Origin: Bryobacterales bacterium
Lineage (GTDB): Bacteria > Acidobacteriota > Terriglobia > Bryobacterales > Bryobacteraceae
Direction of reading: 5' to 3'
Length of the DNA stretch: 7,221 nt
Assembly (NCBI GenBank): GCA_003164075.1
Contig: PLRZ01000647.1
Span: forward strand, 7,433-14,653
The translations under genes were made by a program, and so were the position numbers. Shown here piece by piece: positions 1 through 5,591 of the stretch; position 1 is the stretch's first letter; every line of letters starts with the position of its first letter. Under the pieces are notes generated by a model that searched no databases, was not told the DNA's origin, and saw nothing but the letters and a program-made list of their open reading frames with translations.

Positions 1-2333
1 CCGGTCCAGCCGAGCCCGGGACGCATGTCGTCGGTCTCGTCGGTCTTGGCCAGGTTCGGAGTTTCGGGCGTGACTTTCCAGGGCAGGGGATTGCCGTACA
101 TCGGACGCCCGCTGACGATGGTCTGCGGATTGCCGCCGGCAGCGGGTCCGAAAATGATGACGTCGTATTTCGAGCGCAGGCCGGCGTCTCTGGAAACCAC
201 TTGCGTGCTGATGTAGGTGAAGGGAATTTTGAGGCGGTCGAACTCCAGGCGCCACCAGCCTTCGGCCTGGGTGTTGAGCCAGGTGTGCATAATGGCGATG
301 CGCGCGGCGCGGAGGGGATGGGTTTTCACGCGGGGAGCGGCATCCACCGCCCAGGCGCGCAGGCCGAGCTCGGCGGCGGCTTTCGAGAGTTCGGCGGCGG
401 CCAGGTTGGTGACCACGAAGGAGCCGCGGTGGAACTTGTGGCCGGCGGCCTCGAAAGGTTCTTCGGCCGCTTCAAACCACGCCTCGGGGAAGCGATAGCG
501 CAGAGTAATCAGGGCGCTATCGGTATTGTGGTCGATCAGGAAAATGCTGCCGGCGCCTTCGATGCCGCCGGGGGCAAGCACGGCGCCATCCACACGGGTC
601 ATGGCGGCGTCCAGCACCTTGACGTCGCTGACGCGCGCCACCTGCACGTTGCCGAGTTCGCCGAAGGTCCAGCCGGTGTCGTCGTAGATGCTCTTTTGCG
701 GATCGTTGGCGGCCCAGTATTGATAGTCGAGCAGAGTGTCGGCGATGCGGCTGTAGGGCTGATCCATGCGCAGCACGTAGCTGCCGGCGGGGAACGTGCG
801 GGGCTCGGGCTTGGGTTTCTCGGCGGGTTTGGCGGCCTCGCCGCCGGTGGGAGTGTCGGCGCCGGCGCCCCTGCCTGCGCGCGGCTTCTTGCCGGGCATC
901 ATGACGGTGAAGGGGGCGGTGGCGCGCGAGATTTCGCAGCCCTGGTCTTGCAGCATGCGCAGCAGGTCGGCCTGGCCGCCGGGACGGGGATCGTCGGCGG
1001 TGAAGACGTAGGCGGCCGGCCCCTCGGTCCTGGGCTTTTCGATGGAGCGTTTCGCTTTGGTATAGAAGTTGTGCAGGAAGAGCTTGCCGTTGGCGGAGAA
1101 AAAGGCCAGGGCGGTGAGCACGCCGGTCTCCTCGTAATTGTTGTTGTCGCGCTGCGACCACGTGGCTTTCGGCAGCGGCGGGTTCTGCTTGAACCAGGTG
1201 CGGGCGTACTCATTGGGCCGCAGGGTGCGCTCCTCGGTATCGGCGCCGCCATTGCCGAAGGTCTCATAGAGGCGGCTGATGCCGTTGTGCATGGCGGCGA
1301 TGAAGCACAGATAGCTGGGCGACCACGTGTCGAAAGTGCCGTGGGTGAAGACGCCGGGCATGCCGAATTTGGTCATCTCGGAGACGTTGTTCCAGCCCAT
1401 CATTTGCCACTCGTCGGCCAGCATGGGGTCGATCCAGGCGTTGTAGGGGCCGTCGCCGACGGTGTTGTCGTAGAGATACGGTACGGATTCGTGCAGATCG
1501 TGGAGCACCTGCGCTTTCCAGCCCACGAAGGTGTTGAGGACGTTGCGGGTGAGCTGCAAAGTGAGGCCCATGGAGTCGCGATTGTTATCGTGCGCCACGT
1601 AATGGCCCCAGTAGATCAGGTTGGGCCACTGCTTGCCGGGGTTGGCGAGGTGCCAGCGGTAGATATCGACCATGCGGTCCCGGCCGTCGACTTCCACCAC
1701 CGGGGTGATCAGCGTGATGACGTTCTCGCGGATGGCCTTGATGTAGGCGCTCTCATCGACGGCCAGCCGGTAAGCCAGTTCCATGAGGGCCGTGGGCGCG
1801 CCGGTTTCGGTGGAGTGAATGGCGCCAGTGACGTAGTAGACGGGAGTGGAGGCGGCCACCAGGCTGTCGGCCTTGGCGTCGTCGAAAGCGATGGTGCGGG
1901 GATCGGCCAACTGGGCGAGGCGGGCGCGGTTCTGGTCGAGTTGGGCGATGAGGCGCTCGGAAGCCACGGCGACGGCGATCATCTCGCGGCCTTCCTCGGT
2001 CTTGCCGATGCTGAAGACTTTGACGCGCGGCGAGGCGGCTTCGAGCATGCGCATGTAGCGATAGACTTCCGCCGAATAAGGCAGGATGCCGGGCGCGCCG
2101 GCGACGTCGCCGAGCACGGCCTTGGGGGTGGGCACGGTCTTGGAGGCGGGCAGGTAGTCGGTGAGCGGCGAATTGAAGAAAGTCTCGGTGGTATATTCGC
2201 GGATTTTCCTGGTGTACTCCTCGTCGACCGGCTGGTTGGCATCGCGGCCGGGCTTGATGGAAATGGTGACGCTGGGCTGGGCGAACAGCGGGAGTGCTAG
2301 GAGCGCGGGGAGAAACGGCCGAAGAAGGCGCAT
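1..2333 (-). CDS. Secreted M14-family zinc carboxypeptidase-like protein (C-terminus beyond window)
   Basis: The reading frame stays open from the ATG at 2333 to the left edge, giving 777 codons with no stop, so the C-terminus is missing. The N-terminus looks like a signal peptide: two early Arg, a Leu/Pro/Ala-rich core, and a likely cut after LFA (about residue 18). This implies export. The peptidase domain covers about residues 80-400. It has the M14 zinc motif HSTE (H173, E176), a third-ligand candidate in HDLHE (H281, with H278 as the alternative), and a candidate catalytic Glu in LYETFGNG (E357). A low-complexity Lys/Pro/Ala/Gly linker at about 478-515 leads to further domains. The last part (about 675 onward, with EGWWRLEF and YDVIIFGP) resembles the glutamine-amidotransferase-like domain of large M14 proteins. 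The gene starts 39 bases after the MFS stop and is probably cotranscribed, although no good ribosome binding site is close to the ATG. The family hydrolyses peptides; the actual substrate is unknown. The long open frames on the opposite strand are shadows. Confidence 0.9.
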   Translation of the reverse strand, partial: MRLLRPFLPALLALPLFAQPSVTISIKPGRDANQPVDEEYTRKIREYTTETFFNSPLTDYLPASKTVPTPKAVLGDVAGAPGILPYSAEVYRYMRMLEAASPRVKVFSIGKTEEGREMIAVAVASERLIAQLDQNRARLAQLADPRTIAFDDAKADSLVAASTPVYYVTGAIHSTETGAPTALMELAYRLAVDESAYIKAIRENVITLITPVVEVDGRDRMVDIYRWHLANPGKQWPNLIYWGHYVAHDNNRDSMGLTLQLTRNVLNTFVGWKAQVLHDLHESVPYLYDNTVGDGPYNAWIDPMLADEWQMMGWNNVSEMTKFGMPGVFTHGTFDTWSPSYLCFIAAMHNGISRLYETFGNGGADTEERTLRPNEYARTWFKQNPPLPKATWSQRDNNNYEETGVLTALAFFSANGKLFLHNFYTKAKRSIEKPRTEGPAAYVFTADDPRPGGQADLLRMLQDQGCEISRATAPFTVMMPGKKPRAGRGAGADTPTGGEAAKPAEKPKPEPRTFPAGSYVLRMDQPYSRIADTLLDYQYWAANDPQKSIYDDTGWTFGELGNVQVARVSDVKVLDAAMTRVDGAVLAPGGIEGAGSIFLIDHNTDSALITLRYRFPEAWFEAAEEPFEAAGHKFHRGSFVVTNLAAAELSKAAAELGLRAWAVDAAPRVKTHPLRAARIAIMHTWLNTQAEGWWRLEFDRLKIPFTYISTQVVSRDAGLRSKYDVIIFGPAAGGNPQTIVSGRPMYGNPLPWKVTPETPNLAKTDETDDMRPGLGWT

Positions 2334-2372
2334 AGGTGGAATAGTAGCAGACCTCTCCGGCGCTGCGCGGCC

Positions 2373-3611
2373 TCAGTCCGGATAACGGGGGAGTAGTAAG
2401 TAGAGCGCCGCGGAGACAAATGTCGCGCCGGCGAGGAGGAGTAACAGGGCCTGGTAGGAGCCGGTGGCGTCGAAGGCCTTGCCCATCAGTACGGGACCCA
2501 AGGCGCCGGCCATGGCGTAGGCGGTCCAGGTGAAACCGTACAGTGTCGAGAAAGAGCGAAGCCCGAAGTAGCGAGTTAGTAAGTAGGGAGTAAGATCGGC
2601 TTCGGCGCCCAGTCCAAGACCTATCAACACCGCGGCAGTCAGCGCCCAGCCGGTGGAAGCGACGGTGCTGAGGAGTAAGACGCCTAAGGCGCAGGCTCCC
2701 AACATATACAGACCTACCCGGGGGCCGAAGACGCGGTCGAGCAGGAAGCCGGTGAACAGGCGGCCGGCGAATCCGGAGAAGCCCAGGCTGGAGGCCACCA
2801 GGGCGGCTCGATGCGCGGGGACACCGCGATCGGTGAGGAGCGGCGACAGGTGCGTGAGCGCTCCGTTGACGCTGATGGCGCCGAGAAAGAGCGAGCACAC
2901 GATGATCCAGAAGGCCGGCGAGCGGATGCCTTGGGCAACGGTGAATCCCTCGGTGGTGGATTCGGCGGGGGAACTGGCTGCCGGGTTCTCGCGCACGAAT
3001 GCCACGGTAAGTGGGAGGCCGAGTATCAGCGTCATGGCGCCGAGAGAGAAGTAGGCGGATCGCCAACCGTACCGGTCGATGAGGGCTTGCACCAGCGGCG
3101 GAAAGATAATGGCGCCGGTGGCGGAGCCGGCCATCACCAGGGACATGGCGAGGCCCCGCCGGCGTATGAACCAGGTGGAGACGGCGCGCGAATAGCCCAT
3201 CTGCGTGCTGCCGTTGCCGACGATGCCCATGAGGATGAACACGGCGTAGAGATGCAGCAGGCTGGGAGTGAGGAAGCCGAGCGAGGCGAAGCTCAGGCCA
3301 AAGATGGCCAATGAGGGCACGACGATGCGGCGTGGAGGATAGCGGTCCAGCAGGCGTCCGATGATGGGCGAGCAGACGGCGATGGTGAGGGCGGCGAATC
3401 CGAAAGAGGCGGCGACGGACTCGCGCGACCACCCGAATGCGGTGCTGAGGGGCTTCAGAAAGGTGCTGAAGCTGAAGACCAGGAGCGAGCCGAAGCTCAT
3501 CATCACGCCGAAATAGGCGGCAGTGACGACACGCCATCCAGCGGCGGCGGACTCGCGGAAGTCAGCTTCGGGCGTAACCGTGTTTGGCAGAGCGCCGCCC
3601 TCCTTCGGCAT
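2373..3611 (-). CDS. MFS transporter, MCT/OFA-like
   Basis: This is an inner-membrane carrier of about 412 residues with a 12-helix pattern in two halves. Helix 1 begins at GWRVVTAAYFG (about residue 25), and a short hydrophilic loop separates the halves at about 206-230. Family marks are the motif-A-like GRLLDRYPPRRIV after helix 2 (85-97), the STWFIRRRGLAMS stretch before helix 5 (about 145-157), GRLFTGFLLDR after helix 8, and EADLTPYLLTRYFG in the second half. These fit the monocarboxylate/oxalate-type (MCT/OFA) branch of MFS; the substrate cannot be read from sequence. The frame is open up to an ATG at 3713, but that would overlap the upstream gene by 152 bases. ATGs at 3620 and 3611 give a normal short N-tail; 3611 is chosen here. 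Neither has a clear Shine-Dalgarno. An AAGGAGG at 3605-3599 lies 8 bases before an in-frame CTG at 3590, a possible non-ATG start. Confidence 0.88.
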   Translation of the reverse strand: MPKEGGALPNTVTPEADFRESAAAGWRVVTAAYFGVMMSFGSLLVFSFSTFLKPLSTAFGWSRESVAASFGFAALTIAVCSPIIGRLLDRYPPRRIVVPSLAIFGLSFASLGFLTPSLLHLYAVFILMGIVGNGSTQMGYSRAVSTWFIRRRGLAMSLVMAGSATGAIIFPPLVQALIDRYGWRSAYFSLGAMTLILGLPLTVAFVRENPAASSPAESTTEGFTVAQGIRSPAFWIIVCSLFLGAISVNGALTHLSPLLTDRGVPAHRAALVASSLGFSGFAGRLFTGFLLDRVFGPRVGLYMLGACALGVLLLSTVASTGWALTAAVLIGLGLGAEADLTPYLLTRYFGLRSFSTLYGFTWTAYAMAGALGPVLMGKAFDATGSYQALLLLLAGATFVSAALYLLLPRYPD

Positions 3612-4191
3612 GCGCTTCATCGGAGAGCGCGTGAACGCCGCTGGCGTCGATCCAGCGGTTGTAGAAATTGAACAGCGCGCAGACCGTGATGGCGAAATAA
3701 ATCGCTTCGTCATCCCATCCCAGCTCGCGGAGCGGAACCATGTCGGCGGCGGCGATGCGCGGCGAATCGTGGTTCACCTTGTCGACGAAGCGGAACAGGG
3801 CCTTGTGCTTTTCGTCGAGTGCCGAAGTTTCAAGATCGCGCATGACTCCCCAGACCAGTTCCTTGCTGCCTAATAATTCCGCCGCAACTGCGGCGTGAGA
3901 CTGCAGTCAAAACGGGCAATCGTTGCGGTACGACGTGCGGGCGGCGATCAGTTCGCGCATTCCGGGGCTGAGCGGCGCCGGTCCGCGCAGAATCTCCTGG
4001 GTGAAGCGGGCCAGGTGGTCGGTGGCCTTCGGCAGGAAGGCGAACATGTGCCAGATTTGCGGGTACTCGGCGCCGCTCTCCTGCATGGTCCGGATCATGG
4101 CGGTGTAGGGCGATGGAGCGGTGCAGCGTTCCACCTCCGGCAGGAACATGGGCTTCATACCGGGGCCGCGTGCGATGTCGTCGTCTTGCAT
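3562..4191 (-). CDS. AhpD/carboxymuconolactone decarboxylase-type peroxidase-like protein, candidate selenoprotein (in-frame TGA at 3909-3907)
   Basis: Read through the TGA, this encodes 209 residues of the uncharacterised peroxidase-related branch of the AhpD/CMD fold. The region before the TGA has the family stretches PQIWHMFAFLP, DHLARFTQEILRGP and LSPGMRELIAARTSYRNDCPF. The region after has SHAAVAAELLG, KALFRFVDKVN, DSPRI, AITVCALFNFYNRWID and a GGRR tail. The TGA is residue 95 and replaces the second Cys of the redox motif. AhpD spacing E-x11-C-x2-C-x3-H is kept exactly as E80, C92, U95, H99. Both parts share one frame, and no other stop occurs before the TGA at 3562. The start is the ATG at 4191, with GGAG six bases upstream; a TTG at 4233 is an in-frame alternative. 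AhpD enzymes use the Cys pair to reduce peroxides or peroxiredoxin partners; a CxxU version would plausibly be a thiol/selenol oxidoreductase. The stop overlaps the MFS start, so the two are likely coupled. The alternative is a pseudogene made by a nonsense mutation. Confidence 0.75.
3880..3895 (-). promoter_or_regulatory. Candidate bacterial SECIS hairpin
   Basis: On the minus strand the sequence CGCCGC-AGTT-GCGGCG forms a perfect 6-bp stem with a four-base loop. It starts 11 bases after the in-frame TGA (3909-3907), and the loop G is the 19th base after it. Known bacterial SECIS elements are hairpins inside the coding region shortly after the UGA, with a G near the start of a small apical loop; this one fits in place and form. 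A further CTGC just after the TGA could pair with GCAG at 3869-3866 as a short lower stem. Caution: the hairpin also encodes Ala-Ala-Val-Ala-Ala in GC-rich codons, which can form such a stem by chance. Confidence 0.5.
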
Positions 4192-4425
4192 GATGATCTC
4201 CAGTGATTGGTATTGCCGGGTTAGGTGGTGCAATCCCTCGCTTGCTACTACTTTACTATGAAGTTGAAAGCTGTCCGACGGTCTTCTTCTTGCGTTCGCC
4301 GCCTGAAGCGCCCTTCTCCGTAGAAACCTGCGCTGTTAAATTGTCTCGACAACGTAGAGATAGTCTGGTTTTCCGCATTCCAGCGGTGCTTCACTGAGGA
4401 TGTCGCGCGGGATACGTTTCCCAAT
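4192..4425. other. Intergenic region between divergent transcription units
   Basis: This 234-base gap separates the leftward AhpD-type gene from the rightward nucleotidyltransferase gene and should hold both promoters. Its base composition is visibly less GC-rich than the leftward cluster. I see no gene in it. The only clear structure is the small palindrome at 4341-4352. Promoter hexamers are too weak to assign: CATAGT on the minus strand near 4260-4255 and TAGTCT at 4361-4366 on the plus strand are -10-like at best. Confidence 0.5.
4341..4352. promoter_or_regulatory. Short palindrome, possible operator of the downstream pair
   Basis: TTGTC-TC-GACAA is a perfect 5-bp dyad with a 2-base centre, about 75-85 bases before the nucleotidyltransferase start. 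XRE antitoxins commonly repress their own operon from such dyads, so this is a plausible operator. Only one copy is visible and the assignment is inference. Confidence 0.25.
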
Positions 4426-4860
4426 GTGCACAAAGTGTATTTCACGGCATTCAAAAACAGCGGCAGTGCCGGAAGTCGAATCCCGATTCACTCTGGCGGT
4501 TGGAAAAAGTTTGATCGATACAACGATAGTGTAGTATTGATACAACGTCATCGGATGCTGGCAGGATTCCGACTGGTTTATCCGGACGGCAGCTTTGTCA
4601 CCCGGAAGCAGCATCCCGGCGACTTCGATGCTTGTTGGGACGTGCAGAACGTGGACGACGCCAGGCTCGACCCTGTCTTTTGGGATTTCTCCCGGGGCCG
4701 CGCGGCGCAGAAGCAGCGGTTCTTGGGCGAACTGTTTCCGGCACAACTGCCGGAGGGTGCGACCGGTAGGGCATTTGTGGATTTCTTTCAGGTGAATAAG
4801 ATGAGTGGCGAACCGAAAGGGATCCTGGCAATCAGGCTGCGAAGGAGTAGGCGAAAGTGA
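4426..4860 (+). CDS. DUF6932-like protein with nucleotidyltransferase-fold motif, putative toxin of a TA pair
   Basis: This 144-residue protein carries a Pol-beta/MNT-type nucleotidyltransferase signature: G55-S56, nine residues, then D66-F67-D68, within DGSFVTRKQHPGDFDACWD. Other stretches I recognise from DUF6932-type proteins are LDPVFWDFS, GRAAQK (91-96), GELFPA and FFQVNKMSGEPKGI (about 120-133). By analogy with MNT-type toxins it may transfer nucleotides to tRNA or protein, but no activity is established for this group. The next gene, an XRE-type regulator, overlaps it by 4 bases, which suggests toxin and antitoxin. The start is uncertain: the first usable codon is a GTG at 4426 without a Shine-Dalgarno, and the frame is open further upstream. 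The segment before the GSF motif (IHSGGWKKFDRYN) seems shorter than in relatives I remember, so the N-terminus may be eroded or mis-set. Codon use is less GC-biased at the 5' end, consistent with transfer. Confidence 0.75.
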   Translation: MHKVYFTAFKNSGSAGSRIPIHSGGWKKFDRYNDSVVLIQRHRMLAGFRLVYPDGSFVTRKQHPGDFDACWDVQNVDDARLDPVFWDFSRGRAAQKQRFLGELFPAQLPEGATGRAFVDFFQVNKMSGEPKGILAIRLRRSRRK

Positions 4861-5294
4861 TCAAGAACGAAAAGCAGTACCGAATCACCAAGGCACAAGT
4901 CCGGCGCTTTCAGGACGCAATCGCCGAGTTGGCCGGCCAGGCGCGCCCCTCGGCCATCAGCCCACGATTGTGGGAGGCCCAACGCCAGGCGGCCCAAAGC
5001 CAGATGGAGGAATTGCGAGACCTGGTTGAAGCCTACGAGCAGCTCAGCGCGGGCCGGAGCAAAGACGTGGTTCTTGAAGGTGTCGCGGATTTGCCTAAAG
5101 CCCTGATCCGCGCGCGCATAGCGGCCGGAATGACGCAGGAGGGCTTGGCGCGCCGCCTTGGGGTCAAAGCGCAACAGGTGCAGCGCTATGAGGCGACCGA
5201 ATACGAAAGTGCCAGCTTCGCCCGCATTCTGAAAGTTGTGCAGGCCCTCGGGCTGCGCATGCCAAAAGCGGTACGACTGGTTCGCAACGGTTGA
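4857..5294 (+). CDS. XRE-type helix-turn-helix protein, putative antitoxin/autoregulator
   Basis: The 145-residue protein has two parts. Residues 1-75 are mainly helical and charged (ITKAQVRRFQDAIAEL, then a Gln/Glu-rich stretch to about 65), likely a dimerisation or toxin-contact region. Residues about 79-132 form a Cro/C1-type helix-turn-helix: LPKALIRARIAAGMTQEGLA, RRLGVKAQQVQRYE, then ASFARILKVVQALG. The GTG start at 4857 overlaps the upstream stop as GTGA, with AAGGAG at 4842-4847 nine bases before it, so translation is probably coupled to the preceding gene. Toxin-first order with an XRE partner is known for several type II systems. It would act as a cytoplasmic DNA-binding repressor of its own operon and neutralise the nucleotidyltransferase-like partner; both roles are inferred from motif and context. 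Confidence 0.82.
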   Translation: MIKNEKQYRITKAQVRRFQDAIAELAGQARPSAISPRLWEAQRQAAQSQMEELRDLVEAYEQLSAGRSKDVVLEGVADLPKALIRARIAAGMTQEGLARRLGVKAQQVQRYEATEYESASFARILKVVQALGLRMPKAVRLVRNG

Positions 5295-5591
5295 GACGCT
5301 CGGAATTCGCCTCTCGCCCCAAATCGCGGAAGACATTCGGGTAACGGAAATTCCGAGAATTTTGGCCCTCGGTTGCCCTGGACTGTCAAATGACTGGCAA
5401 TGTCGCGAAGGGATTCCCCGATGTGCGTTCGTTGAGGGCTTGCTACCAAACCTGCTATCACTTCCCGGAAAAAGCAGCCAGAGCCAGGATGAACCAAGGG
5501 CCAATTCCTTTCCTAATCAACGTATTACTAAACCTGAGAATCTTTGCCAGCCGCGACGATTTTCAGGTTTAGCCTGTGTCACCATAAATAA
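5295..5591. other. Intergenic region with inverted repeats, no convincing gene
   Basis: The 297 bases between the helix-turn-helix gene and the copper monooxygenase gene contain only short open frames, such as one at 5390-5572 for 60 residues, with no recognisable family. A 9-bp dyad (ctcggaatt at 5299-5307, aattccgag at 5349-5357) and a small palindrome cggaa-a-ttccg at 5345-5355 lie just after the helix-turn-helix gene. A much stronger inverted repeat lies at 5528-5572. The region is visibly more AT-rich than the gene that follows. Confidence 0.5.
5528..5572. repeat. Inverted repeat/stem-loop upstream of the copper monooxygenase gene
   Basis: ctaaacctgagaatc (5528-5542) pairs with gattttcaggtttag (5558-5572): 15 pairs with one G-T, closing a 15-base loop. 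It ends 19 bases before the ATG at 5592. No T-run follows on the plus strand, so it is not a typical intrinsic terminator. An RNA structure in the 5' leader, a dyad operator, or a scar of an inserted element are all possible. Confidence 0.6.

Noticed and set aside
201..2300. A 699-codon open frame on the plus strand opposite the M14 gene
   Set aside because: Its product is a Gly/Ala/Val/His-rich string with no domain. The minus strand gives a signal peptide and M14 zinc motifs over the same bases, so the plus frame is a product of GC-biased third positions.
1753..3537. A 594-codon minus-strand frame spanning the M14/MFS junction
   Set aside because: It is Arg/Pro/His-rich, out of frame with two well-supported genes, and matches nothing I recognise.
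3562..3843. Separate small gene starting at the ATG at 3843
   Set aside because: The family similarity continues upstream of this Met without a break to the TGA at 3909-3907, so this is the C-terminal half of the AhpD-type protein and not an independent gene.
4336..4746. A 136-codon minus-strand frame across the nucleotidyltransferase-like gene
   Set aside because: No recognisable family, and it conflicts with the plus-strand GS-x9-DxD motif gene.
5390..5572. A 60-codon plus-strand frame ending in the inverted repeat, including a possible 27-residue peptide from an internal ATG
   Set aside because: There is no clear ribosome binding site and no family match; a leader-peptide role would be speculation.
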